From: Todiramphus chloris collaris
Taxonomy: Eukaryota; Chordata; Aves; Coraciiformes; Alcedinidae
Direction: 5' to 3'
Assembly (NCBI GenBank): GCA_025345505.1
Contig: JANVCC010000013.1
Coordinates: forward strand, 2,092,728-2,156,727
Length of the DNA: 64,000 nt
In this document: one piece after another, positions 57,901 to 64,000 of the stretch
Layout of the letters: every line of letters starts with the position of its first letter
Position numbering within the stretch: position 1 is the first letter of the stretch
Notes under the pieces: model-generated
Databases searched by the model: none
Seen by the model: only the letters and a program-made list of their open reading frames with translations
What the model was told of the DNA's origin: nothing
Position numbers and translations under genes: made by a program

Positions 57901-60900
57901 CTGACAGGCTTAGCCATGGAGGGGGTCTTGTAGAGGAAGCCGTTGTGGGTGACAGAGGGCAGAGGCATTGAGTAGGGCTTCTCCTCGCCACCTGACACCT
58001 CCAGGCGTGGTGTCTCTGCAAAGGGGGTGACAGCATGTCACAGGGGGCAGCACCCCCCTACCAGAACCCCCACAAAGTGTTGCTAGTCCATATCCCACAA
58101 TCCCATATCCCACTGCAGACCAACCCTAAGCACTGAGCTGAGACTGGGACATTATGGGAAGGTGGGGACTGGACTCCCCCATCAGTGAGGTCTCTCCCAG
58201 GCTGCTCCAGGTCCCAGCTGCTCCATGGGAGGAGAAAGGTAGAGCATCGCAACCCCTGTAGCTGAAATAATCACCCAGGGCTCTGCCACAGCGTCACCAT
58301 GTGACCACAGGCACATCCCCTGTGCCTCAGTTTCCCCATCTTGCCTGCTGGCAAGAGGGATCCTCCCATTTCCTCCAGGGACCAGACAGAGATGGGGTGC
58401 AGGGACACACCCCAAGCACACCCAGGTCCAACCACAGGGCTGCCCAGAGCTCTAGAGACAGGGAAACCCAGGAAGATGCAGAGCTCTGCTCCAGCAGCCC
58501 AGCCCTGCTGCATGCACAGCACAGGGCTCCTCGACCCTGGCTATCCCAGCATTCCAGAGATGACTTCCAGAGCCAGCCATGGCGGGATGAGCTCAGAGGT
58601 TTGGTTTTCTTCAGCTCACCAGGGTGGCCGGGAGGCCTCACTGCTCTCCCAGACCCCTTTTGTGCTGACATGTCTGGAATAGCAGGGCCAGCCCCAATTC
58701 TGGGCAAGCTCCAACTTCCGCCGGACAGACTTGGCTGCCGAGGCAACGAGGGAGGTGACGGCTACAGCAAATTCTGGCTGGCCCCGGCACATCTCCATCC
58801 CGGCTGCCCAAGCTTTCCAGGACTGGAGGCTCACCCCGTGTTGGGGTGCAAGTCAGTCCCATGGGAGACATCATCCCACCCGGAGCGGGGCTCAGTTGGG
58901 TGGGCATATTTAGAGGCACAGGAAGGTGGTTTTTAGCGAGTGACGCTCTGCAAAATGGTCAGATCTCCCTGGCCCCCGTGACGATGCTGGAGGTGGGGGC
59001 TGCCTGGCTAACAGAGGGACATCCCCTGAGTCTGCCAAGCCAGGACAGTGTGGGAAAGCTAGTCCAGTCTCTCCCAGTGTCCCTCCTGGTGCCCAGACCA
59101 CCAGCCTCCATTCCCACCGGGGCTCTGCACCAGCGTCCCTGGCTGAGATGCAACCTCCCCCTCCCTGGCTCCCAGCCAGCCCTGCCCTAAGGACACAAGG
59201 GGCTCTCCAAAGCCCCTCTCCCAGGGCGCAGAGAGCCCAGCAGCATCAAGCAGCTGTGCCGGGAAGCTGCCAGGTAGAACACGTCCCCCAGGGCACCCGG
59301 CGGCTCTCCTCCCCGGCTCTGGGAATGCTGGTGGTAGGTTTAAGCAAGCCCATGGTGGGCTTCAAGGGGGCAGCTCTTACCGGAGGTTTTGTTGTGGAGC
59401 AGGAACTCCATCTGCAGCCTCTGTCCGCTCTTCTCAGCCAAAGCCAAGGGCGTCGGGCACTGGGGGTCCCCGGTGGCACAGGTCACGGCGGCCCCGCAGA
59501 AGAGCAGAGCCTGCGTCTCTGCCAGGTCACTGGTGGTGACGGCTGCACACAGAGCCTGCGGCAGAGCCAGGAAGGACTGCGGGTGAGGCCAAAGTCTCCC
59601 CAGGAAGCAGAGGAGACCCTCCCCAGCGAACGGAGCCGGGTGGGAGCACGGCGAGCAGCCGGACCCCCACCGCCGCCACCCAGCCGCCCGGGCAGGACAA
59701 AGGAGGCTGGAACTAGGAGAGGGGGGAAAAAAAAATAAAAAGTTTGGAGCAGGCGGCAAATCCCTCCCTTAAGGAGCCGGGGTGAAGTCATACGGCAGCG
59801 GGGCGGGCCGGGTTAGCCGGAGTAGAAAAACAAACAAGCCCACATGCGAATTCCCGCGGCAGCCCGGGCCCCGGCGTGGCCCCGGCCCTGCCCCCGGCCC
59901 TGCCGCAAGCACAGCGAGAGCCGGGGCGGGGGCGGGCGCAGAAGGACCGGCGACCGCAGAGCCGCGGTGGCGATCGCCGTGCGGGCTGCGAAGAGCGTCC
60001 TGCAGACGCAGTTCCGGCACCCTGGCCTCGGCCAGGAGCAGAACCGGGCCATCTGGGCAGGGACTGTGGGTGCTGGGTGGGCACCGCTGTCCCCGCCGCC
60101 GTGGGATGCTCTGGGAGCGGGAGGGGCTTCCCCTTGGCACCGGCCCTCCTGGAACCCCACGCCAGCCCAGTGCTGGACCCGGGCACCGATTCCAAGCCAG
60201 GGAGAGATGAATCCTAGGGGTGTCTGGCTGTGGGAGTGGGGATCCCACCTCGGACCAGCCTGGAAACGAAGCTGGTTGTGCCCCAGCCCAGAGGTGTCAC
60301 CCTGTCCTCGCAGCCGGCTCATCCCTCCCGGAGACCCCAGGCTTCAGCTCGGGGTGAGCAGTGGGGATGCAGGGTGTGCCATGGAGGCTGGGGAATACAG
60401 GCAGGGACACCAGCAGGGAAGGGAGGGTGGGAAACCATGTAGCCCCATGTATGAGGCTCGGACAGAGACCTCGCTCCCCAAAACAGCCACAGGACCCCAG
60501 CTCAGCACCACTTAGTGCCCAGGTGGGACCCTCAAGATGGTACCTGGCCCCTGGGGACTACTGACCCTGTTGAGCTCCTCCTGATTGCCGAAGAGCGGGT
60601 GGTAGCGGCGGTATTTGCCCTCCCGGTATTTGGCGATGAGGAAGCGCCTCCTCTCCTGGCTGCTGCTGGTGGGGGTGATGGCCTCGCTGGGGGGCACGTT
60701 GGCAGCCCAGAACTGGTTGGCCACGGCATTACCAATCTGGTGGAAGAGCTGCAGACACAAGGAGAGGCCAACATGATAGGCCTGCCTGGGAGATGCAACG
60801 TGGATGGGTGCAGGGGAGGGGGGCCTTTGTGGGGAGTCTCTGGGGTTCTGGGATGAGCATGGCAGTAGTTGGGCTTACAGGGATGTTCACAGCCCAAAGC

Positions 60901-63882
60901 TACCCCAGAGAGTAGCAGGGTACAGGCAGAGCACAGTGGGGATGAAAGGGGGTGCTCAAGGAGTGGGGCTCCTGGGTGGGCAGGGCAGGAGAACCACCCA
61001 CTGCAGGCATGAAGGGCTGCTCCCTGCCCAGCCCCACATCCCAGCAGCAGCGGCTCAGCCCCAGTGTCTGGCAGCCCCCGCAGCCATCGACCCCCCTTCC
61101 AGTCCCACAAACCACATCTGGAAAGCAGCGGCCAGCTGTCGGCAAGGCGGGGGGGGGGGGATGCTCAGTATCCATGGGGTGGATTTTGAGAGGTTTCTGT
61201 GGCCTTTTGCCATCCTGCTGCCTGGCACCTTGCAACGCTCAGCCTACCACTTAACCCTGTCTCAGGGAGCCCCACGTCACCCAAGTAAGCCCATGGGGTG
61301 CTCTGCCAGTAGCCCTGAGCTCTTTGGGGGAACATGGGTGTTTTCCAGGGGTCAGGGAGGGGCTGGAGGCAGTGGGGGGATGACAGGGGTATGCTGGCAA
61401 TAGCTCCCCACCAGCTCGGCAGGGTTCAGGGCAGCCTTCCCAGAGAGAAGAGGGGAAGAGGAGCAGCCGCAGGCAGCAGCTGGAAGCGTTTGGGGGCTCA
61501 GGGAGCAGGCGATGCCGGAGGCAGGGTGGGACGCCAGGCAGGAATGCAGGATCTGACCGGGATTGCTGGGAAGAGCAGGGCCAGCCAGGGCCTGGAAATG
61601 GCAGCCAGGTCGGGTCTGGTAACAAATCCCAGCTCCCTCCCACCCGCCCTGGCGCTGGCTGCACCGACACATTCCTCTGCGCCGGCGGCCGAATCGCTTC
61701 AGGGGGCTGCTCGGCTGCTTGGCCACATGCCCTAGCCCTGCATCCTGGCCCCACAGCTCTGTAGCAATCTCCCCACGGACACACAGACACTGTCAGTCGG
61801 CGGCACAGACAGGCAAGTGCCACTTGTCCTCGATGGGTGCTTCAGATCATGGGGACAGGAATGGAGGGCTGCTGGGGGTCCCCTTCCCAACAAAGCCACA
61901 CCAGAGCGTCACCCCAGGGGGCTTGGATTGGGCTGGATAAACACTGTCATGCTCCTCCAATCCCTGGTCCATAGCCAGCAGGACTGTTACAGGGAAGGGA
62001 TGAGGTGTCTCACCCAAAAAGGGCTTTTGGCACCAATACCTCAATCAGCTCCTCTGTCCACACCTTCCTGTCCATCTTCAGGCTCCGGACTTTGGTGATG
62101 CCAGGGCCCAAGCCCCGATGCTCCCCTGCCAGCAAGATGAGCCCTTAGGGACCTGTTTTGAGGTGGGAGAGGCCAAGTGTTCCCCACACCTCGCACCCAT
62201 CATCCCCACGCAGGACAGGAGGTGCACAGCCTCTACTCTCCCCCCGCCCCCCCCCCCCCCCCCCGCCCCGGATGCAGGTACCTGCACATCTCTTGCAGAT
62301 GACGATGCAAAGGTTGACGGAGGCCCAGTCGGGCTTGGGGGAGCCACAGTCAGCACAGAAGCGGTTGGACTCCACCGCCCAGATCCTCTCTGCCACCTCT
62401 GAGTTGGAGAGAGCCTCGGCAATGGACTGCTGCATGGCTTCCACCCACTCCTCCTTCTCCTGGTCCGAGTCGGCTGAGAAGCTGCCGTCATCAGGGACAG
62501 GGATGAGGGACGGCATGGCCATGGGGAGGAACAGCACTGCTGACCCCCCCTCCCCTCCCTCGGCTCACCTGAAGATCCTGTAGGGTGTGGTGAGGTCGAA
62601 GGCCCTGCGGTCCACCTCCTTGACATTCCCCACATTCATCTCGATGTAGGTGATGCCAATCCCCAGACGATAATCCTGGTGGGCAGAGGGGTGATGGAGG
62701 ATGTACAGATGGTGTGCTGCCTGCAGAAGCTGGTGCCAGTGCTGCCAGCTGCCCATGCTCCTGCCCACCCACTGCACCAGTGCTCATGGCTGCAGGGCCC
62801 CATATCCCTTGACACGCCAGCTCCCAGCTTGTGGGCTCTGGAGCAGCAGCAGCGGGTGTGATGCTCCTCAAAGACTCTGAGGCTCAAAGCTGGGAGGGGG
62901 GGCTGCAGCCTGGGCGTCACTAGCCTGAGGGGTCTGTGCCACTCCCATTTAAGGGTTGGCAGCCCTGAGGTGCCCCAGCTCACTGCCACTCTGCTCAGGC
63001 TGTGGGACATGAAGGGAGGGGGTCCCCCTTCAAAGGTCACAAGGGTCCCCCATTGCACCACGGTCAGCCCCAGCCACCCACCTCTGCATTCTTATAGAGG
63101 AAAACTTTGTCCCCAGCCACTGCCACAAAGAGCTTGTGCTTAAACCCCCGTAGCTCCAGGCAGCCACTCTTGTCAGCTGGGTCAGCAGCACTGTTGGTGG
63201 TCGAGGACATTAATGTCCTCTCCAGAGCTTTGCTCTTCCGCTCCTCCACAATCTGCTGCAGGGTCCGTATCCACTCGTTACGATCCGCTGCAGGGCCAGA
63301 GAGGAGACAGGTCAGGATCAACCCAGGGCCAGGAGCCTCCAGGGCTTGTCTCTCAGGTCATGGAAGGGGGAGCAGCTGGGGCCACCCAGGAGCAGAAATC
63401 CCTGTTGCTCACCATCGCTCTCGGCCCGAAACACAAAGTTGCGGTTGTAGGTGATGACCTCAAATTTCTGGTCCCCAATGCTGGCGATGCGGGAGATGGA
63501 GGAGACGGGGATGAATCGCTTGGAATAGGCATCCTGGCGCAGGGCAGGGTTTAGGGAGAGACACATTGCTCACCACTGTGACCACAGGGAGATGGGATGG
63601 GTACCACCCCAGGCTCACAAAGCTGAGAGCATCCCACATCCCATCCCAGGGCCACCATCACCCCAGCACCCATCTGTTGCTGCTCCCTGGGATTCTGCCC
63701 CTTGGCCTGGTCACATCGCATGGCCAGGATGCCCAGAGGGATGTGAGCTCTCTGAAGCAGCTCCTTCGCCACTTTTCCACCCCGAGTCCCTAAATCCTCC
63801 CTCCCTACTCACCTTGTCACTGTCAAAATAGCGGAGGTAGTCAGCATCGAGCTTCACCCAGCGCTTCTGGTAGATGTAGGAC
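42970..63882 (-). CDS. ARAP1: ARAP1 (Arf-GAP with Rho-GAP, ankyrin and PH domains 1), 28 exons, 5'-partial
   Basis: The gene encodes a phosphoinositide-regulated scaffold that stimulates GTP hydrolysis by Arf GTPases (ArfGAP) and Rho-family GTPases (RhoGAP), linking membrane traffic (for example receptor endocytosis) to actin. Twenty-eight exons join in frame with GT-AG borders to about 1108 residues plus stop: PH1 end about 1-85, PH2 100-200, ArfGAP 205-325, ankyrin segment 325-383, PH3 395-510, PH4 520-615, RhoGAP 625-805, RA 827-930, PH5 932-1050. Both catalytic sites look intact: the C-x2-C-x16-C-x2-C zinc finger with HRGLG, and the RhoGAP arginine in EGIYRKSG. The sequence is clearly closer to ARAP1 than to ARAP2 or ARAP3 as I know them (e.g. 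the GDTLSEQQL and WFATFL blocks and the end LLRNV). The N-terminal SAM and proline-rich exons lie beyond 64000. PDE2A lies downstream on the same strand. Confidence 0.95.
42988..44119 (-). other. ARAP1: ARAP1 intron before the last coding exon
   Basis: 1.1 kb of GC-rich unique sequence with one short C run near 43580. I see no repeat family and no further exon. Confidence 0.7.
44120..44275 (-). CDS. ARAP1: ARAP1 exon: C-terminal tail after PH5
   Basis: 52 codons from [17 protein letters not shown] through [11 protein letters not shown] to [11 protein letters not shown]. The mammalian protein has the same tail with few changes. Both borders are in phase 0. Confidence 0.93.
44330..45065 (+). 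mobile_element. CR1 LINE fragment, plus (antisense to ARAP1)
   Basis: A near-continuous 3' part of CR1, from GATCAGCACTAGTGTGGCC through CCAAGAAGGACATTGAGGGG, TGAGCCTGGAGCAAAGGAGG and CCATCCCTGGAGGGGTTTC to CAACGATTCTATGA. The first about 130 bp are diverged. It occupies most of the intron between the two exons at 44120-44275 and 45261-45324. Confidence 0.92.
45261..45324 (-). CDS. ARAP1: ARAP1 exon: PH5, C-terminal helix
   Basis: Encodes [21 protein letters not shown], the conserved C-terminal helix of the fifth PH domain with its hallmark tryptophan. The acceptor is phase 2 and the donor GTGAGAAG. Confidence 0.95.
45325..45636 (-). other. ARAP1: ARAP1 intron in PH5
   Basis: 312 bp of GC-rich unique sequence; I see nothing in it. 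Confidence 0.7.
45637..45687 (-). CDS. ARAP1: ARAP1 exon: PH5, strands before the C-terminal helix
   Basis: A 51-bp exon encoding [16 protein letters not shown], in phase with both neighbours. The human protein has WGFTVVHETEKHEKQQ here. Confidence 0.95.
46078..46310. repeat. CA/TG-rich alternating purine-pyrimidine tract
   Basis: Imperfect CACATGTGCACATACACATG units and CGCACACACG. It is a Z-DNA-prone stretch of about 230 bp inside the ARAP1 PH5 intron (45688-46555). The minus-strand cysteine-rich frames ([11 protein letters not shown]-type) are artefacts of it. Confidence 0.8.
46400..46530. repeat. CCCCATCC-type low-complexity repeat
   Basis: Degenerate CCATCCCCACCTCCATCC units, 25-150 bp from the PH5 exon at 46556. 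Confidence 0.75.
46556..46638 (-). CDS. ARAP1: ARAP1 exon: PH5, central strands
   Basis: Encodes [18 protein letters not shown] then IKKKLRPPT and two bases of the next codon. It is followed by donor GTGAGAAG. Confidence 0.94.
47022..47284 (+). mobile_element. CR1 3'-end fragment, plus (antisense to ARAP1)
   Basis: GAAACAGCCTCAGGTTGCACC, CTGAGGAACAATTTCTTCCC, GGTTAATGGTTGGACTCAG and GATAATTCTATGA mark a 260-bp CR1 3' end in the 46639-48548 intron. Confidence 0.92.
47738..48130 (-). mobile_element. CR1 3' part, minus (same strand as ARAP1)
   Basis: Reversed tail CAATCATAGAACGGTTTGGG, then GACACCTCCCAGTAGACCACG, CTTCCCTGGGCAGCCTGTG and GGTCTCCCCAGAGCCTACTC. It breaks off before the more internal blocks. 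Confidence 0.92.
48317..48338. repeat. Poly-C run (22 bp)
   Basis: A pure C run in the intron just downstream (in ARAP1 sense) of the 33-bp cassette exon. Confidence 0.85.
48549..48581 (-). CDS. ARAP1: ARAP1 candidate 33-bp cassette exon in PH5
   Basis: AACAG|AGC ... AAC|GTGAGTAG bounds 11 codons ([11 protein letters not shown]) that fit between the exon ending LYKEVR and the one starting SHKPEKEW. Both borders are phase 0, so it can be skipped without a frame change. As I recall, human ARAP1 has an optional insert of the same length at this position with a different sequence. It would extend the loop between the first strands of PH5. Confidence 0.6.
48895..49045. repeat. Minisatellite, about 42-46-bp period
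   Basis: Three to four units of ATCACTGCCTGCARYRCYC followed by GATGCCAGCCC, in the ARAP1 intron 48582-49183. Confidence 0.75.
49184..49326 (-). CDS. ARAP1: ARAP1 exon: start of PH5
   Basis: Encodes [17 protein letters not shown], the LLGLGL block, FHDRYFILN and [10 protein letters not shown]. It closes the RA-PH5 linker and opens the fifth PH domain. The donor is GTGAGCCC. Confidence 0.96.
49690..49830. repeat. CCCCATCC-type low-complexity repeat
   Basis: Degenerate CCCATCCCCATCCCAGTCCC units, pyrimidine-rich on the plus strand, next to the RA exon at 49865 in the intron 49327-49864. Confidence 0.75.
49865..49978 (-). CDS. ARAP1: ARAP1 exon: RA domain, C-terminal half
   Basis: Encodes [37 protein letters not shown]. 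This completes the Ras-associating (ubiquitin-like) domain that binds small GTPases. Confidence 0.95.
50244..50680 (-). mobile_element. CR1 3' part, minus
   Basis: Reversed tail AATCATAAAATCACAGAATC, then CCATGTCCCTCAGCACCAC, CTTTGAAACCCCTCCAGGG and GTCTCCCCTGAGCCTCCTTT. Confidence 0.92.
50874..51425 (-). mobile_element. CR1 3' part, minus
   Basis: Reversed tail GATCATAGGGTCACAGAATG, then GCCTTCTCTTCTCCAGGCTG, CTCAGCCTGGCCTCCCAGC and CCCGCTCCAACAGGTCCCTG. It belongs to a different CR1 subfamily from the neighbour at 50244. Confidence 0.92.
51945..52160. repeat. CATCACCATCTCCATTC simple repeat with assembly gap
   Basis: Tandem CATCACCATCTCCATTC units. Ten N at 52089-52098 fall inside the array, so its true length is unknown. 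Confidence 0.92.
52196..52313 (-). CDS. ARAP1: ARAP1 exon: RA domain, middle
   Basis: Encodes [39 protein letters not shown]. Donor GTTAGTG. The simple repeat with the N gap starts only about 35 bp beyond the donor. Confidence 0.96.
52452..52520 (-). CDS. ARAP1: ARAP1 exon: RA domain, first strands
   Basis: 23 codons: [17 protein letters not shown] and EQHIK. Phase 0 at both ends. Nearly identical to the mammalian sequence. Confidence 0.96.
52694..52777 (-). CDS. ARAP1: ARAP1 exon: RhoGAP-RA linker helix
   Basis: 28 codons with the charged helix [20 protein letters not shown] and the linker EAASSGTQ. Confidence 0.95.
52778..53085 (-). other. ARAP1: ARAP1 intron after RhoGAP
   Basis: 308 bp of unique sequence; I see nothing in it. 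Confidence 0.7.
53086..53233 (-). CDS. ARAP1: ARAP1 exon: RhoGAP, C-terminal part
   Basis: Encodes [24 protein letters not shown], then [19 protein letters not shown]. The [11 protein letters not shown] block with its conserved asparagine is a RhoGAP hallmark. Confidence 0.97.
53517..53622 (-). CDS. ARAP1: ARAP1 exon: RhoGAP, central part
   Basis: Encodes [34 protein letters not shown]. Acceptor CTCTCACAG, donor GTATGATG. Confidence 0.96.
53730..54128. repeat. Minisatellite, about 23-bp period, in the RhoGAP intron
   Basis: About seventeen units of GAGCATCCCAGCTCCAYRGGG with drift, filling half of the intron 53623-54438. It generates pseudo-repetitive frames on both strands. Confidence 0.9.
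54439..54651 (-). CDS. ARAP1: ARAP1 exon: RhoGAP, catalytic arginine finger
   Basis: Encodes [20 protein letters not shown], then [20 protein letters not shown] and [13 protein letters not shown]. The arginine in EGIYRKSG is the RhoGAP arginine finger, and LKRFFRDL matches the second RhoGAP signature. The site looks catalytically intact. Confidence 0.97.
54890..55826 (+). mobile_element. Long CR1 LINE fragment, plus (antisense to ARAP1)
   Basis: It starts at CACTTGTTCAACACACTCATC and includes AATGACCTGGATGAAGGGAC and GAGTTTGCTGATGGTGC. It then shares every block of the 5.8-6.6 kb element, to GATCTCCAGAGGTCCCTTCC and a decayed tail. At over 900 bp it is one of the longest copies here, lying in the intron 54652-55919. 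Confidence 0.92.
55920..56083 (-). CDS. ARAP1: ARAP1 exon: PH4 end and start of RhoGAP
   Basis: Encodes [20 protein letters not shown] (PH4 C-terminal helix with tryptophan), then [19 protein letters not shown] and CIDYITQCG, which opens the RhoGAP fold. Confidence 0.97.
56310..56355 (-). CDS. ARAP1: ARAP1 exon: PH4, short
   Basis: A 46-bp exon encoding [15 protein letters not shown]. The split serine and arginine codons fit both neighbours. Confidence 0.94.
56356..56662 (-). other. ARAP1: ARAP1 intron in PH4
   Basis: 307 bp of GC-rich unique sequence with a short C run; I see nothing in it. Confidence 0.7.
56663..56858 (-). CDS. ARAP1: ARAP1 exon: PH3-PH4 junction and PH4 core
   Basis: Encodes [39 protein letters not shown] and [12 protein letters not shown]. 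The donor is GTGGGTGT after a split serine codon; the next exon's first bases confirm it. Confidence 0.95.
56947..57049 (-). CDS. ARAP1: ARAP1 exon: PH3, C-terminal helix
   Basis: Encodes [34 protein letters not shown], with the PH-domain helix tryptophan (EW). Confidence 0.97.
57231..57322. repeat. Short tandem repeat, 11-12-bp unit
   Basis: About eight units of GGGGTTACAAA / GGGGCTGCAAA in the ARAP1 intron 57050-57474. Confidence 0.85.
57475..57610 (-). CDS. ARAP1: ARAP1 exon: PH3, central strands
   Basis: Encodes [36 protein letters not shown] and the proline-rich NPPHTHG. The RRWC / LSYYE pattern is typical of a PH-domain core. Confidence 0.96.
57881..58015 (-). CDS. ARAP1: ARAP1 exon: ankyrin-PH3 linker and PH3 first strand
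   Basis: Encodes [40 protein letters not shown] and KGPE. NGFLYKT is the first PH3 strand. The acceptor is CCCCTTTGCAG and the donor GTACGTG. Confidence 0.95.
58016..59380 (-). other. ARAP1: ARAP1 intron between ankyrin and PH3 exons
   Basis: 1.37 kb of GC-rich unique sequence. The open frames in it lack similarity I recognise, and I see no repeat family. Confidence 0.7.
59381..59555 (-). CDS. ARAP1: ARAP1 exon: ankyrin repeats
   Basis: Encodes [39 protein letters not shown] and HNKTS. The [10 protein letters not shown] block is the ankyrin TPLHLA-type motif. It begins directly beside an intronic CpG island. Confidence 0.96.
59600..60200 (-). promoter_or_regulatory. ARAP1: Internal CpG island of ARAP1 (candidate alternative promoter)
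   Basis: CpG-dense sequence with GC boxes (GGGGCGGGCC at about 59800, GGGGCGGGGGCGGGCGC at about 59925-59941) lies in the intron immediately upstream of the ankyrin exon, with no exon inside it. Human ARAP1 is known to use more than one promoter; whether this island is the counterpart I cannot tell. The frame entering the ankyrin exon is open for about 200 bp upstream but lacks an ATG, so translation from such a transcript would probably start downstream, for example at the ATG in QRLQMEF. Strand is assumed from the gene. Confidence 0.55.
60566..60748 (-). CDS. ARAP1: ARAP1 exon: ArfGAP, C-terminal part
   Basis: 61 codons: [20 protein letters not shown], then [20 protein letters not shown] and FGNQEELNR. 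The NxxFWxxNVP and KYxxGKYRR motifs are ArfGAP-domain hallmarks. Donor GTCAGT. Confidence 0.97.
60749..62039 (-). other. ARAP1: ARAP1 intron inside ArfGAP
   Basis: 1.29 kb of GC-rich unique sequence with an 11-bp G run near 61149; no exon or repeat family seen. Confidence 0.7.
62040..62125 (-). CDS. ARAP1: ARAP1 exon: ArfGAP, catalytic arginine
   Basis: Encodes [28 protein letters not shown]. The arginine in HRGLG sits at the ArfGAP arginine-finger position, so Arf-GAP activity is probably retained. Confidence 0.97.
62240..62269. repeat. C-rich run beside the ArfGAP zinc-finger exon
   Basis: Twenty-seven of 30 bases are C, ending 13 bp from the zinc-finger exon's 3' border. It lies just inside the intron in the gene's sense. 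Confidence 0.8.
62282..62481 (-). CDS. ARAP1: ARAP1 exon: PH2 end and ArfGAP zinc finger
   Basis: Encodes [19 protein letters not shown], then [18 protein letters not shown] and [11 protein letters not shown]. The four zinc-binding cysteines are spaced C-x2-C-x16-C-x2-C, as in all active ArfGAPs. Confidence 0.97.
62569..62675 (-). CDS. ARAP1: ARAP1 exon: PH2, central strands
   Basis: Encodes [36 protein letters not shown]. Conserved with the mammalian protein except for a few positions. Confidence 0.97.
62676..63081 (-). other. ARAP1: ARAP1 intron in PH2
   Basis: 406 bp of unique sequence; I see nothing in it. Confidence 0.7.
63082..63287 (-). CDS. ARAP1: ARAP1 exon: PH1 end, linker and PH2 start
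   Basis: Encodes [18 protein letters not shown] (PH1 C-terminal helix), a serine- and threonine-rich linker, then [20 protein letters not shown] and VFLYKNAE (first PH2 strands). Confidence 0.96.
63413..63533 (-). CDS. ARAP1: ARAP1 exon: PH1, central strands
   Basis: Encodes [40 protein letters not shown]. It is nearly identical to mammalian ARAP1. Confidence 0.97.
63813..63882 (-). CDS. ARAP1: ARAP1 exon: PH1, first strands (first exon in the window)
   Basis: Encodes [23 protein letters not shown]. The acceptor (CCTTCCCAG) is in phase 1, so a coding exon must precede it beyond 64000. The KRWVKL basic strand belongs to the phosphoinositide-binding surface of PH1. Confidence 0.96.
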
Positions 63883-64000
63883 CTGGGAAGGAACCAGAGG
63901 GACCAGTTGGAGGGGATGAGGTGACCTGGCTGCACTCTCAGCATGGGCTAGGCAGCTGGGGGGAAGTGGGTGCTGCAACCCACCCAAGCCAGGTGCTGCT

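Noticed and set aside
59556-59759. N-terminal extension of the ankyrin exon as an alternative first coding exon
   Set aside because: The frame is open but begins with TTG and contains no ATG, so no start codon supports it.
42970-63882. Assignment to ARAP2 or ARAP3 instead of ARAP1
   Set aside because: Domain order is shared, but the residue-level match (ArfGAP, RhoGAP, RA, PH5 and the LLRNV end) fits ARAP1, and the PDE2A neighbour agrees.

Overview
The window is vertebrate nuclear DNA, almost certainly from a bird. The evidence is about twenty CR1 LINE fragments (the main avian/sauropsid retrotransposon), GT-AG spliced exons, CpG islands, long homopolymer runs and abundant GC-rich minisatellites. 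No prokaryotic operon, CRISPR array or intact virus is visible.

Two genes can be supported, both on the minus strand. (1) ARAP1 fills 42.1-63.9 kb. I traced 28 consecutive coding exons (63882 down to 42970) that join in frame with canonical splice sites. They encode about 1108 residues in the order end of PH1, PH2, ArfGAP (C-x2-C-x16-C-x2-C zinc finger), ankyrin segment, PH3, PH4, RhoGAP (arginine finger), RA domain, PH5 and the C-terminal LLRNV. The SAM and proline-rich N-terminal exons lie beyond the right edge. The 3' UTR appears to be spliced once and to end near an ATTAAA signal at 42134-42139. (2) PDE2A starts in a CpG island at about 23.4-24.1 kb. Its first coding exon (23404-23471) encodes MGQGCGHSILCRS..., matching the acylated, membrane-bound PDE2A3 N-terminus. 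The rest of the window to the left (1-23403) is PDE2A intron 1; no second coding exon was found there. ARAP1 followed tail-to-head by PDE2A is the order I know from the human 11q13 locus, which supports both calls.

Layout: 1-23.4 kb, PDE2A intron 1, dense in unrelated minisatellites (1-470, 2.11-2.31, 3.30-3.63, 5.06-5.42, 7.93-8.37, 10.56-11.25, 12.43-12.61 kb) with CR1 pieces and a few AT-rich unique blocks that could be regulatory. 23.4-24.1 kb, PDE2A exon 1 and promoter CpG island with a 44-bp almost pure G tract. 24.1-42.1 kb, intergenic: CR1 fragments, a GGGGAA polypurine tract, a TATA-like palindrome and a telomere-like minisatellite. 42.1-64 kb, ARAP1, with a second CpG island (59.6-60.2 kb) directly upstream of the ankyrin exon that may be an internal promoter.

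Functionally, ARAP1 is a PIP3-regulated GTPase-activating protein for Arf and Rho family GTPases in membrane traffic and actin control. PDE2A is a cGMP-stimulated cAMP/cGMP phosphodiesterase. They are neighbours by synteny; nothing here shows them acting together. I see no wholly novel system. The most useful observations are the short PDE2A first exon with its overlapping upstream ORF, the internal ARAP1 CpG island, an 11-codon cassette exon inside PH5, CR1 insertions that split older simple repeats, and a 21-bp minisatellite that spells a heptad repeat.
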